Source: a virus. Taken from it: DNA of 33,557 nucleotides. The stretch is taken from the IMG/VR virus record IMGVR_UViG_3300024262_000135, positions 1 through 33,557 of that record. One strand, 5' to 3'. The translations under genes were made by a program, and so were the position numbers. Shown in pieces: positions 25,610-32,461 of this stretch (the stretch's first letter is position 1; the number at the start of each line of letters is the position of its first letter). Below the pieces are notes generated by a model. The model worked only from the letters and a program-made list of their open reading frames with translations. It was not told the DNA's origin and searched no databases.

Positions 25610-25858
25610 ATGGCACAACTCATAACGGACAAGCAGACTCCGGCGACTCCGGCAAGCCCTGAATACATGTGCGCAATCGTGCCGGTTGGCCAGACCGTCG
25701 AGGTCGCGATTATCGTTGGCGGCAAAGAGGTCGGGCGGCTCGGGCCGTGGACGGGCAAGGTGAAGATTGGCAGGAATGCCGTTGCGCAGGTGCGATTGCG
25801 CGTAGTCGAGGACTCGGAAACGAGCGACTTCACGGTTGCGGCAGTTGCAATATCCTAA
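25610..25858 (+). CDS. Small beta-rich protein (82 aa)
   Basis: The ATG has AAGGGGAAT upstream. The product has a beta-sandwich-like pattern (VGQTVEVAIIVGGKEVGRLG, KVKIGRNAVAQVRLRV). It is adjacent to the fibre-like gene and of similar style to the gene before it, so it may be a small accessory structural protein. Function not recognised. Confidence 0.55.
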   Translation: MAQLITDKQTPATPASPEYMCAIVPVGQTVEVAIIVGGKEVGRLGPWTGKVKIGRNAVAQVRLRVVEDSETSDFTVAAVAIS

Positions 25859-25871
25859 AGGAGTATAAATC

Positions 25872-27221
25872 ATGGCAGATAAATATGCCTTGACGGGCTT
25901 GTGGTCTGATGTTGCCGGTCTTGCATGGTCGCTCTCCAATGGCGGAGCCCCCGGTGCGGCTAAACCAGCGGGCGGCGAGAAAGTGTATTTCACATCTAAC
26001 AGCGGCGACATGGTGTTGGATGAGGACAGCAACGCCCTTGCCTCTCTTAATATGACAGGATACGCCGACACGCTTACGGATGACGGCCATGCGTGGGTAA
26101 TTGACGTGGACGGCCTGGCGGTTCTCAACGGCACAATCAACCTCGCTACGCCCGGTAGCGGCATCAATGTGGCGGGAGACATTCAAGTTCGTCCTGTTAC
26201 ATCCTTCTTGGCGGGCCTTTTGACAGGAGATTCTGCGGCGGGGGCCCAAACAATAAGAACGTATGACAATCAGATTCCCGCGTTCACCCTGAACAATGGA
26301 GCGGCAACCGGTTTTAACGAGATTGGTAATGTAACTGTGGCAGGCAACATCCAGATTCTAACGAGCAAATTCACATCCGGGAAAAAATGGACGCAGACCG
26401 GCAGCGGGACTTTGGCAAACGGGGCCGCGGGAGGGGCAGCATTTGCTAATTTGCAAGTGGCAGCGGCGGGATTTACCTGCACGTTTACTGGACATGTCTA
26501 TACAAAGAAGTTCAGCCACGGCGCAGGAACGGTGGATGGCGGCGGTATTGTCGGCGGTCTTTGGTTGCGAATACGTCCAGTGGCGAATGACTTCTTCGAG
26601 ACGTTAGCCACGCCGGCGGGTTTTGCGTTACTTAGTGTGATGATTGAACCGCAAACAGGAGTAGGCAATCTTACAAATAACAAACCGGTTAATTTGTTGA
26701 CAACGGGCCTTCTGATTACAGCGTTCGATAACAACCAGACAGTTACGCAGAGTCGGGCACTCACTTGTGCGAGTTTGTTGGTGCGGGCTGCGGCACCGGG
26801 GAAAACGGGGATATTTATTATGGGCGGCGGCGCTCCGCTTACAACGCCACAGGTCTTTTTTGGATACGCGGCGGCGGCGACATTTCTTGGCAAAATATCT
26901 CTCGGCGCAGGCATTCATCGTTTGGGGCCGGTGGCAAAGGCATTAGCCACGGCCGACCCCGGGCATGCGCTTGATTTTGATTCCTGCTACATCGAGGCGA
27001 CTGGCCTGATAGACCTGACCGACATCACGCCGACCAACGTGGCTGCGCATATCGAATGCGGAGCGGCCGGCAGCGTTGACAACATGCCTGCGGCGGGCCT
27101 TACGGAAAAGGTTCATGCTTACGGAGTGAGTCCTGATGGCGGGAGCAACAGCGCGGCGAACATTGACTTCAACGCACACGCGCCGCCGGGGTCGCTTGTG
27201 CTCGCTGGCGCGGGAATATAA
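25872..27221 (+). CDS. Fibre- or tailspike-like protein (449 aa)
   Basis: AAAGGAGT precedes the ATG. The protein is Gly/Ala/Asn/Thr-rich and made of short strands with recurrent hydrophobic-small patterns (VLNGTINLATPGSG, VTVAGNIQILTSKF, GTVDGGGIVGGLW). This suggests a beta-helix or stacked-strand fibre, as in receptor-binding proteins. Its place after the ejection proteins and before lysis genes fits. The C-terminal part (SLGAGIHRLGPVAKALATAD onward) may be a separate domain. No enzymatic motif is seen. Confidence 0.55.
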   Translation: MADKYALTGLWSDVAGLAWSLSNGGAPGAAKPAGGEKVYFTSNSGDMVLDEDSNALASLNMTGYADTLTDDGHAWVIDVDGLAVLNGTINLATPGSGINVAGDIQVRPVTSFLAGLLTGDSAAGAQTIRTYDNQIPAFTLNNGAATGFNEIGNVTVAGNIQILTSKFTSGKKWTQTGSGTLANGAAGGAAFANLQVAAAGFTCTFTGHVYTKKFSHGAGTVDGGGIVGGLWLRIRPVANDFFETLATPAGFALLSVMIEPQTGVGNLTNNKPVNLLTTGLLITAFDNNQTVTQSRALTCASLLVRAAAPGKTGIFIMGGGAPLTTPQVFFGYAAAATFLGKISLGAGIHRLGPVAKALATADPGHALDFDSCYIEATGLIDLTDITPTNVAAHIECGAAGSVDNMPAAGLTEKVHAYGVSPDGGSNSAANIDFNAHAPPGSLVLAGAGI

Positions 27222-27242
27222 CAACAGAGGGAGATTTTGCCA

Positions 27243-27506
27243 ATGAACATCGAAAACGTGGTCTCCGCATTTATCGTGCTTTGTTTCGGGAGCTTCCTTG
27301 CCGGACTCGGCTATTGCGTCAAGAAAATACTCTCGCATGATGCCTCGCTTGAGGCCGTGCACGCCGACATTGAGAACATGAAAATCCAGGCGACGCAGCG
27401 GGAGCGCATGGCGGAGGAGAACAACCGCACGCTGCGGCTGGTTCACAGAATGGTCGTAAAAATCGCGGCAAAAAATGGCATAGAAATCGAGGAAGGAGGA
27501 AACTGA
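27243..27506 (+). CDS. Single-pass membrane protein with coiled coil, holin candidate (87 aa)
   Basis: The ATG at 27243 has GGGAG nine bases upstream; a TTG at 27237 is possible but too near. Residues about 6-28 form a hydrophobic helix (FIVLCFGSFLAGLGYCVKKIL). A charged helical region with coiled-coil character follows (ADIENMKIQATQRERMAEEN). Small proteins of this design lie in phage lysis cassettes as holins or spanin-like parts. The two lipoproteins and a transglycosylase downstream make a lysis role likely, but which role is unclear. Confidence 0.55.
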   Translation: MNIENVVSAFIVLCFGSFLAGLGYCVKKILSHDASLEAVHADIENMKIQATQRERMAEENNRTLRLVHRMVVKIAAKNGIEIEEGGN

Positions 27507-27508
27507 TT

Positions 27509-27901
27509 ATGAGAAAAGTAGCGATGTTGTTTCTGGTGGGGATTGTGTTTGTGGGCGGCTGCCAAAGTGCGTTTAAGGAAAATCGCATAGCGGCAAACCT
27601 GCGGCTGGCTACCGAAGTGCGCCTTTGCGCGACGGAGGCACGCGCGCCTACCGCCGAGGTTGTTGCGCTTGCCGACACCGTAACGCTTCAGGAAAGCATT
27701 GCGGCAAAACAGGACGCTCTGCTTGAAGACGCGCTGGTCAAGGCCAACGCGCCGATTGCGGACATCCTTGCGGACGCGCAGGCGGAGATGGAAAAAAATC
27801 AAACTTTCAACGACATTGTGGCCAAGTTGCCGCCGGGCATCATCCCGATGGCGTTCGACGTGCTCAAAGTGGTAATCGGGATTGCGTTGATGGGACTCTA
27901 A
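27509..27901 (+). CDS. Lipoprotein (130 aa), lysis-region
   Basis: AAGGAGG precedes the ATG. A clear lipoprotein signal is present: a basic start, then MLFLVGIVFVGGC with the acylated Cys at residue 18. The mature part is Ala-rich and helical. It ends with a short hydrophobic segment (FDVLKVVIGIALMGL), so it may touch or cross a membrane at both ends. It could be an outer-membrane spanin-like protein, though it is longer than most. Confidence 0.6.
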   Translation: MRKVAMLFLVGIVFVGGCQSAFKENRIAANLRLATEVRLCATEARAPTAEVVALADTVTLQESIAAKQDALLEDALVKANAPIADILADAQAEMEKNQTFNDIVAKLPPGIIPMAFDVLKVVIGIALMGL

Positions 27902-28338
27902 TGACAGACCGCAGGGCATTTTGGGTTTGCGCATCACTGACTGCGCTTCTTGCGGCGCAGGTGGCGGCAAGCCTTGTAATTCTTTTGCTTGCCGGTTGCG
28001 CGACCGACCCGGCCCTTGTCGAGCGAATAGGGAAAATCGAGGCGGCGCTGGCCGACGTCAAACTCTCGGCCGAGACCGTCGAGGGCGACATGGCTGCGGT
28101 GAAGGTCGGCGGCTCCGGCTTCTATCTTGCCGTTGGGCTTGCCCTCGTTCTCGCCGCCGGTCTGGGCCTCGTATATCTTCGCCTGAAGTTCTACCGTGGC
28201 ACGACGCTTGCCACGACCTCGGCGATAAAGCAATGGGGCACGACCGGAATAGCCAAATCGGTGCGGAACAACGCGCTTGCTCTCGGCGTTCAGAAGGGCC
28301 TGTCGAAGTTCCTGACCAAGCGGGACTTGAGGGTGTAA
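27901..28338 (+). CDS. Second lipoprotein with internal membrane helix (145 aa)
   Basis: It starts on the stop of the previous gene (TAATG). A long hydrophobic signal ends in the lipobox LLAGC, Cys at residue 33. A short coiled-coil-like part follows (IGKIEAALADVKLSAETVEG), then a hydrophobic helix (FYLAVGLALVLAAGLGLVYL) and a basic C-terminus. A lipid anchor plus a transmembrane helix is unusual. It could bridge membranes during lysis (inference). It is the last gene before the 600-base non-coding region. Confidence 0.6.
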   Translation: MTDRRAFWVCASLTALLAAQVAASLVILLLAGCATDPALVERIGKIEAALADVKLSAETVEGDMAAVKVGGSGFYLAVGLALVLAAGLGLVYLRLKFYRGTTLATTSAIKQWGTTGIAKSVRNNALALGVQKGLSKFLTKRDLRV

Positions 28339-28351
28339 GCCGATTTTTCGC

Positions 28352-28380
28352 TTGACTTCTGCTCCAGCGGTGTCTATAAT
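28352..28380 (+). promoter_or_regulatory. Consensus sigma70-type promoter
   Basis: TTGACT at 28352-28357 and TATAAT at 28375-28380 are separated by exactly 17 bases. This is the best promoter visible in the window. It lies just after the second lipoprotein gene and points into a non-coding region, with transcription expected to begin near 28387. Confidence 0.8.
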
Positions 28381-28386
28381 TAGGAT

Positions 28387-28723
28387 GGAAAGCGCAACTC
28401 GGTCGGCATCAAGGCATGAACCGATACCGCGAAACTCATGCAGTGTGAGGTGCAGGTGGAAAAGGACATGACAAGGACGACGCCGACCGGCTTGCATAAG
28501 GTGACCGGCGCGTGTCTGGGCGAAACGCACTAAAAGCCCCGCCAGCAATAGACCACGAACTACTAACAAGCGCTCACTGAGAACACACGGCGGACAGCGC
28601 ACTTATTAAAAGACATATATGTGCGTATAAACTTGTTTTGCCTTCATTCGGCACCATCACACGGTGTTTTTTGCGGTGTGACTTAGGGTCGGTTCCGAGA
28701 TGCCCGGGACCGGCCCGCTTTTT
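28387..28723 (+). ncRNA. Candidate structured non-coding RNA, about 337 nt
   Basis: It is bounded by a consensus promoter and a strong terminator and contains no frame with a ribosome site on the + strand. Several pairings are visible. CGGTCGG (28400-28406) can pair with CCGATACCG (28421-28429) as a bulged hairpin. Alternatively CGGTCGGC (28400-28407) pairs perfectly with GCCGACCG (28482-28489), so the two structures compete. CGCCG/CGGCG flank 28481-28510, GGGC/GCCC lie at 28518-28539, and GCGCT/AGCGC at 28570-28600. ACATATATGT (28613-28622) is a perfect palindrome. I could not match it to tmRNA, RNase P RNA, 6S or SRP RNA by eye. The exact ends are inferred. Confidence 0.6.
28686..28723 (+). 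terminator. Intrinsic terminator
   Basis: GGGTCGGTTCC (28686-28696) pairs with GGGACCGGCCC (28706-28716) over 11 base pairs with two G-U pairs and a 9-base loop. GC and then TTTTT (28719-28723) follow. It ends the RNA started at 28352. Confidence 0.85.
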
Positions 28724-28941
28724 GACTCCCGCCGTTAGAACATCTGCCGAACAAGCGCCTAATGGACACTTGGTTTTTGGGACGCATCCGCGACCGTTTC
28801 CAACTCTCGGCCATTCGGCCATATACATCATACAGACGATTTTCATCCCGCCATACCACATATTGATAATTCTGCGATTTCGGGATTTTTGAGTGGACTT
28901 TTGCCGCCGAATCGCTGATAATTCATATGGAGGGTCGGAAC
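28724..28941 (+). other. Non-coding stretch between terminator and transglycosylase
   Basis: No supported gene on either strand. It appears lower in GC than its surroundings. CGGCCAT occurs twice (28808-28814 and 28816-28822) and can form a GGCC/GGCC hairpin. A possible promoter lies at 28894-28922, just before the transglycosylase. Confidence 0.5.
28894..28922 (+). promoter_or_regulatory. Possible promoter for the transglycosylase
   Basis: TGGACT (28894-28899, four of six matches to TTGACA), a 17-base spacer and GATAAT (28917-28922, five of six matches to TATAAT). Because an intrinsic terminator lies upstream, the next gene needs a promoter of its own or readthrough. The transcript would start about 13 bases before the ATG at 28942 and would still include the GGAGGG site, though only just. 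Confidence 0.4.
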
Positions 28942-29808
28942 ATGGTTCAAGCAGGAAATCCAGAATACAAAAACTGGCCGGGCGTTGCGGCGATTCACGT
29001 CAATGCGTGTTTCGGTCCTCCGACATACCGCGCGCCCGGCTTGAAATTGCTGAAATCTCTTGTCGTTGCAAGTATCGTGTTTGGCGTATGGGGATGCGGG
29101 TTCGCCGGTTATGTGTCTCTCCGCGAATCCGCGATAGAAGGGCCTGGGATAATCCGTGTGGATAACGCCGGACCCAGGCCCACAGCGATTCAATCGGGCC
29201 TCGGCGCCTTTGACCGTGCGAAGGAGCCTCACGCGAGCCGAGGGAACTGTGGCCGAGGCCCGTTGATTCAGAAGGGGGAAGTAAAATGGCAGGCACGAAA
29301 ATCAAATGCGCGTCCGCCGATTGCAGCCTCAACGCCGGGGGCTTCTGCGTGTATGACACCGCCATCATCGGCCGCGGCGGACGTTGTGCGCGCCATCTGC
29401 GGACAACGGAGATTAGCATATATCTCCCTCACAGAGATTACCATCGCTGTCATTCAGGTGGAAAGCGGCGGGAACCCGGGCGCGAAATCCAAAAAAGGCG
29501 CGCGAGGTCTCATGCAAATAATGCCTCGAACCTGGGCTGATTTGACGGATGAGCCGTTTTCCCGTGCCGATGAGCCGGAGTTGAACATCGAGATTGGGAC
29601 AATGTATCTGGTCTGGATCGAAAAGACTCTCGCCGGATGGATGGGCAGGCCGCCGAGTATCGAGCAAATCCTTGCCGCTTACAACGGCGGAATAGGGCGA
29701 TTGCGAAACGGCGGATACGCAATCGAGCGTATGCCGCGCGAGTCGAGAGAGTATGTGCTCGATGTGATGGGGGCGAGGAACTTTGGGGAGGACAAAAAAT
29801 GTCAGTAA
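28942..29808 (+). CDS. Membrane-anchored lytic transglycosylase (SLT fold)
   Basis: A 288-residue enzyme that should cleave peptidoglycan at the glycan strand. Residues about 36-58 form a membrane helix (LLKSLVVASIVFGVWGCGFA). A long Pro/Ala/Ser linker follows to about residue 150. The SLT domain runs from about 155 to 275 and contains the catalytic glutamate E174 in VIQVESGGNPGAKS, then GARGLMQIMPRTW and ILAAYNGG. ATG 28942 with GGAGGG seven bases upstream is preferred over ATG 28927. It may act in lysis or during entry. A second gene is nested in another frame in the linker-to-domain region (29286-29540). Confidence 0.85.
   Translation: MVQAGNPEYKNWPGVAAIHVNACFGPPTYRAPGLKLLKSLVVASIVFGVWGCGFAGYVSLRESAIEGPGIIRVDNAGPRPTAIQSGLGAFDRAKEPHASRGNCGRGPLIQKGEVKWQARKSNARPPIAASTPGASACMTPPSSAAADVVRAICGQRRLAYISLTEITIAVIQVESGGNPGAKSKKGARGLMQIMPRTWADLTDEPFSRADEPELNIEIGTMYLVWIEKTLAGWMGRPPSIEQILAAYNGGIGRLRNGGYAIERMPRESREYVLDVMGARNFGEDKKCQ
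29286..29540 (+). CDS. Nested cysteine-rich small protein, DUF1540-like, out of frame in the transglycosylase
   Basis: An 84-residue frame with an excellent site (AAGGGGG nine bases before the ATG). It opens with IKCASADCSLN, continues AGGFCVYD and then GRGGRCARH. The C-x4-C...C...C layout resembles the DUF1540 type and the second half of the protein at 30050-30418 (KCNVAECALASAGYCLVHG). That match argues that at least residues 1-40 are a real gene or a relic of one. Residues beyond 45 look like ordinary shadow of the SLT domain. It lies within a coding gene in another frame, so it may be a functional nested gene or a trace of a fused ancestor. Confidence 0.5.
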   Translation: MAGTKIKCASADCSLNAGGFCVYDTAIIGRGGRCARHLRTTEISIYLPHRDYHRCHSGGKRREPGREIQKRRARSHANNASNLG

Positions 29809-30002
29809 AGTATGAGAGTTACGTTCAAGGAATCCGCGAAACGGCCCAGGAAATTGGGGACACTGTTCCGCTCGCCTGTAAATTGGTGCCCCAGGTGGCC
29901 GAGCAGTTTCTTGACACCCAAGAATATATGCGCGGCCAAGTGTGCGCAATTATTGAACATTTGCGAAATGTTAAAATAGCGAAGGCCGAGGATTGCGCCT
30001 AA
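29799..30002 (+). CDS. Small hypothetical protein (67 aa)
   Basis: The ATG has GGGGAGG seven bases upstream and overlaps the transglycosylase end by 10 bases. The sequence looks helical with two cysteines (ESYVQGIRETAQEIGD, then QFLDTQEYMRGQVCAIIEHL). No family recognised. It begins the run of small accessory genes from 29799 to 31372. Confidence 0.55.
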   Translation: MSVKYESYVQGIRETAQEIGDTVPLACKLVPQVAEQFLDTQEYMRGQVCAIIEHLRNVKIAKAEDCA

Positions 30003-30049
30003 CGCACGCGGGGCGCGGCCCTGGTGCGATTGGGCAAGGAAAAAGGGGA

Positions 30050-30418
30050 ATGATGATGGAGCGTTCATGCAACGATTGTGAGCATTGGGACGGGACCGAG
30101 ACGGCGGGGGCAGGTAATTGCCACAGGTATCCGCCCACACCATTTGATGAGGGATTCTTTAATCCGATATTTCAGCGGCACCAAATTTCTTGGGAATTTC
30201 CAAACACGCGCCCAAACGACTGGTGCTCTGACTGGAAAAAAATGAGAAATAACCAGAAATGTAATGTGGCCGAATGTGCGTTGGCGTCGGCAGGTTATTG
30301 CCTCGTCCACGGCGAACCGAATGAGGTTGTGCCGGATGACAAGGGCAAGTGTCCGGCGTACGAGCCGATGCCCGACCTATCGGGCTTGCCTAACGCGGAA
30401 ACGGAAGGGCGCGAGTGA
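30050..30418 (+). CDS. Two-module cysteine-rich protein (122 aa)
   Basis: Module one reads SCNDCEHWDG, GNCHRYPP and NDWCSDWKK, the same plan as the protein at 5298-5510. Module two reads QKCNVAECALASAGYCLVHG and KGKCPAYEP, the same plan as the nested gene at 29286. Each module has about four cysteines and may hold a metal. So this protein joins two modules that elsewhere in the phage occur alone. Three ATGs at 30050, 30053 and 30056 follow AAAGGGG, and the exact start is uncertain. Function unknown. Confidence 0.75.
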   Translation: MMMERSCNDCEHWDGTETAGAGNCHRYPPTPFDEGFFNPIFQRHQISWEFPNTRPNDWCSDWKKMRNNQKCNVAECALASAGYCLVHGEPNEVVPDDKGKCPAYEPMPDLSGLPNAETEGRE

Positions 30419-30675
30419 TGGCAAAGAATGTCAGGGAAATTGTGGTGGGGTGGCTGATGGAACATAAGTATGACGGGTTGTTCGCGGGCAACGAGGACTG
30501 TGCTTGCGAGATTTCTGACCTGATGCCCTGTGATGGGGATATGTATTGGGTTTGTGGTTGTGAGCCAGGGTACAAGTTGCCCTGTGATGGCGAGTGCGAC
30601 CAGGCTGGCTATGAGCATTTTCACATCGGGGCAAAAGACGCAAGGGCGGAAAGGAGCGAGAGTGATGGGCTATAA
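30418..30675 (+). CDS. Cysteine-rich hypothetical protein (85 aa)
   Basis: The ATG at 30418 overlaps the previous stop (TGATG). The motif CACEISDLMPCDGD and then CGCEPGYKLPCDGECD recurs in small phage proteins as far as I recall, and its cysteines probably bind metal. The N-terminus (REIVVGWLMEHKYDGLF) looks helical. It is another cysteine-rich member of the accessory region. Confidence 0.65.
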   Translation: MAKNVREIVVGWLMEHKYDGLFAGNEDCACEISDLMPCDGDMYWVCGCEPGYKLPCDGECDQAGYEHFHIGAKDARAERSESDGL

Positions 30676-30916
30676 CATGGATGGAAATACGTTCAGGTTG
30701 CCGTTGGTTGTCAAGGACCGGCAGGAGGTTCTTGATTTGATAAGCGACCTGAGAAACGCGCTCAAGCGGTCTGAGCGTAGCGGCGGGGCCTATGGCGTGT
30801 ATCGCAAGAATGAGGAAGGGATGGTCGTCTTTGCGGTCGAGATTCACGTGCCGCCGCGGCAATCAAGGAAAGGAGCAACGGAGAAATGGCTGAGGCATAT
30901 TCAATCCGATTTGTAA
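30665..30916 (+). CDS. Small hypothetical protein (83 aa)
   Basis: AAGGAG ends eight bases before ATG 30665, which overlaps the previous gene by 11 bases. The sequence has VVKDRQEVLDLISDLRNALK, a helix, followed by a beta-rich part (GMVVFAVEIHV). It ends with a basic helical tail overlapping the next gene. No family recognised. Confidence 0.55.
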   Translation: MGYNMDGNTFRLPLVVKDRQEVLDLISDLRNALKRSERSGGAYGVYRKNEEGMVVFAVEIHVPPRQSRKGATEKWLRHIQSDL

Positions 30917-31191
30917 CCCCGGCCCGGCTGGTCGGACGGGCTGACCAGGGCGTTGAGGTTGAGGGGACGCTTAAACTATCCGAGCATGTCCAGGTCTTTT
31001 TCTCTCATTGCTGGACAGCGGAAAAAACCCGCGATGTAGCAAGGGCGGTGTTTAAGGCCGTTATTCTCGATGCGCTGAAGGAAGCGGATGTGGCGCTGTG
31101 GAGCGATTTTGTAAGCATTGACAACTTTGACGAGGATGGCGTGGACTTCAGCGTGCGGCTGGAGCCGGAGGAATTAGTCGGTGCAGAATAA
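30886..31191 (+). CDS. Hypothetical protein, acidic (101 aa)
   Basis: The ATG at 30886 lies 31 bases inside the previous gene, with AAAGGAG and ACGGAG upstream. It has beta-rich ends (RLVGRADQGVEVEGTLKL; DGVDFSVRLEPEEL) around a helix (DVARAVFKAVILDALKEAD). No family recognised. Confidence 0.55.
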   Translation: MAEAYSIRFVTPARLVGRADQGVEVEGTLKLSEHVQVFFSHCWTAEKTRDVARAVFKAVILDALKEADVALWSDFVSIDNFDEDGVDFSVRLEPEELVGAE

Positions 31192-31204
31192 ACAGGAGGC
31201 GGAA

Positions 31205-31372
31205 ATGAACAGGGAAATCGGTATCAACGCGGCGGAGCGTTATCTGCAAGAAGTCGAGCAGGAGCGCAAGGCGCACAGCGAGTGGTGGTGGTGCAGATTT
31301 TTGCCGGTTGCGTATTTTGTGGCGACCGCCGTTGCGATTGCCATCTTGTGTATGCTGTGGAAGTTGGATTGA
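31205..31372 (+). CDS. Small membrane protein (55 aa)
   Basis: AGGAGG lies five bases before ATG 31205; the GTG at 31181 is less likely because it would contain that site. The N-terminal half is a charged helix (RYLQEVEQERKAHSEWWWC). Residues about 32-52 form one hydrophobic helix (LPVAYFVATAVAIAILCMLW). Function unknown. Confidence 0.6.
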   Translation: MNREIGINAAERYLQEVEQERKAHSEWWWCRFLPVAYFVATAVAIAILCMLWKLD

Positions 31373-31400
31373 AAATAGGCTTTAACGAAAGGAGCGAGTT

Positions 31401-32357
31401 ATGAACAATGAACGAGAAAATGGCGGGACTGCGGAAATCGTCCCCGTAGAGCGTCCCGAAATGGAAATGAGCGGGTTGGTTGTGCACGACGACCCCCATG
31501 CAGAAATCGTGCGTATGGAGGCGGCGGCGGACCTCGCCCCGAGATACGCGGCGGCCATACGCACATTGCTGTTGGCGCATACCTTTGCCGACGACTGGAG
31601 CGTGTGGGACGACAAGATTTGTCTCTCCAGCGCGGGGGCCGAGCGGGTCGGCCGGCAATTCGGCTACCAGGTGTTCAATGTGGCGAGCCGCAAAGAGTCC
31701 TTCACAGACGACCTCGGCAAAGGCTATCGCTACATCTACGAGGGGCAGGCCGCTCTCGGCGGACGTATCGTATGGGCGCGGGGTTCGTTTTCGACGCGGG
31801 ACAAACTCCTCGGTTACAAGGGCGGGGCATACCGGCCTCTTGAGGACATCAACGAGCAGCACATCGCGTCGGCGGCGTTGCACATCTTTCGCGGCAATGC
31901 GCTGAAGGCGCTTCTTGGTTTGCGCGGCCTGCCGCTGGCGGATTGGAAAGAAATGAAGCAACGTGCAGGCATCAAGGGCGAGCCGAAAGCCGTGCCTGTT
32001 GGCAAGGGCGCGCAGGGCGGCACGGCGAAAGCCGACACGGAGAAGCAGCAGAAACTTGCCGCCATCTGCTATCTGTTCGTGGATGCCGGTCTGACCATCA
32101 ACTACGATGAGGCCACAAAGGACTGCGAGACGATTCCCGCATTTGACGATGACTCGCCGCGAGAAAAGCAGGCGGCGGCGGTATGTGTTGCCCTTTCAAG
32201 TTTTGTGAACGACAAGGGCAATCTTATCAAGGGCAAGGCGTGGGCGGACCTTCGCGGCAAGTGGCTGAACTCGACTCTTGGCCGCGCGCGCCTGCTGGCC
32301 GACAAGGACCTGCCCGCGGAGCCGGCGGAGCAGGAGGAACATTTGTTGGGCGAGTAG
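31401..32357 (+). CDS. Candidate recombination/annealing protein next to exonuclease (318 aa)
   Basis: AAAGGAG precedes the ATG. The core (residues 45-190) has WSVWDDKICLSSAGAERVGR, YIYEGQAALGGRIVWARG and HIASAALHIFRGNALKALLG. Phage proteins of this kind often lie directly before a Cas4/RecB-type exonuclease, the pairing used by recombination modules such as annealase plus exonuclease. The C-terminal part is charged and Ala/Lys-rich. I do not see a definite RecT, Erf or Rad52 motif, so function rests on context. Confidence 0.4.
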   Translation: MNNERENGGTAEIVPVERPEMEMSGLVVHDDPHAEIVRMEAAADLAPRYAAAIRTLLLAHTFADDWSVWDDKICLSSAGAERVGRQFGYQVFNVASRKESFTDDLGKGYRYIYEGQAALGGRIVWARGSFSTRDKLLGYKGGAYRPLEDINEQHIASAALHIFRGNALKALLGLRGLPLADWKEMKQRAGIKGEPKAVPVGKGAQGGTAKADTEKQQKLAAICYLFVDAGLTINYDEATKDCETIPAFDDDSPREKQAAAVCVALSSFVNDKGNLIKGKAWADLRGKWLNSTLGRARLLADKDLPAEPAEQEEHLLGE

Positions 32358-32366
32358 TTATCCCAA

Positions 32367-32431
32367 ATCCCCTTGCGGGTCAGGCGGGGGGATGGCATCC
32401 TGCGCCGCGGGTGCGTGACCTGCGGCGCGGG
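32367..32431 (+). promoter_or_regulatory. Two GC-rich hairpins before the exonuclease gene
   Basis: ATCCCC (32367-32372) pairs with GGGGAT (32388-32393). The second is far stronger: 14 bases at 32399-32412 pair with 32418-32431 with two wobble pairs, closing the five-base loop GCGTG. No T run follows, so this is not a plain terminator. It lies about 30 bases upstream of the exonuclease start and may affect mRNA stability or translation. Confidence 0.5.
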
Positions 32432-32461
32432 TGCCGAATAGCAGAGAAAGGAGCGTGTAAG

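Noticed and set aside
28387-28723. tmRNA, RNase P RNA or SRP RNA identity for the transcript
   Set aside because: No tRNA-Ala-like ends or tag frame ending in ALAA, no conserved RNase P core and no SRP tetraloop core could be found by eye.
28574-28861. Minus-strand frame (95 codons) over the non-coding RNA and terminator
   Set aside because: It runs across a strong terminator hairpin and has no visible ribosome site or familiar motif, so it does not displace the non-coding reading.
28638-28892. Plus-strand frame (84 codons) across the terminator
   Set aside because: It begins with TTG without a ribosome site and spans the intrinsic terminator, so it is unlikely to be translated.
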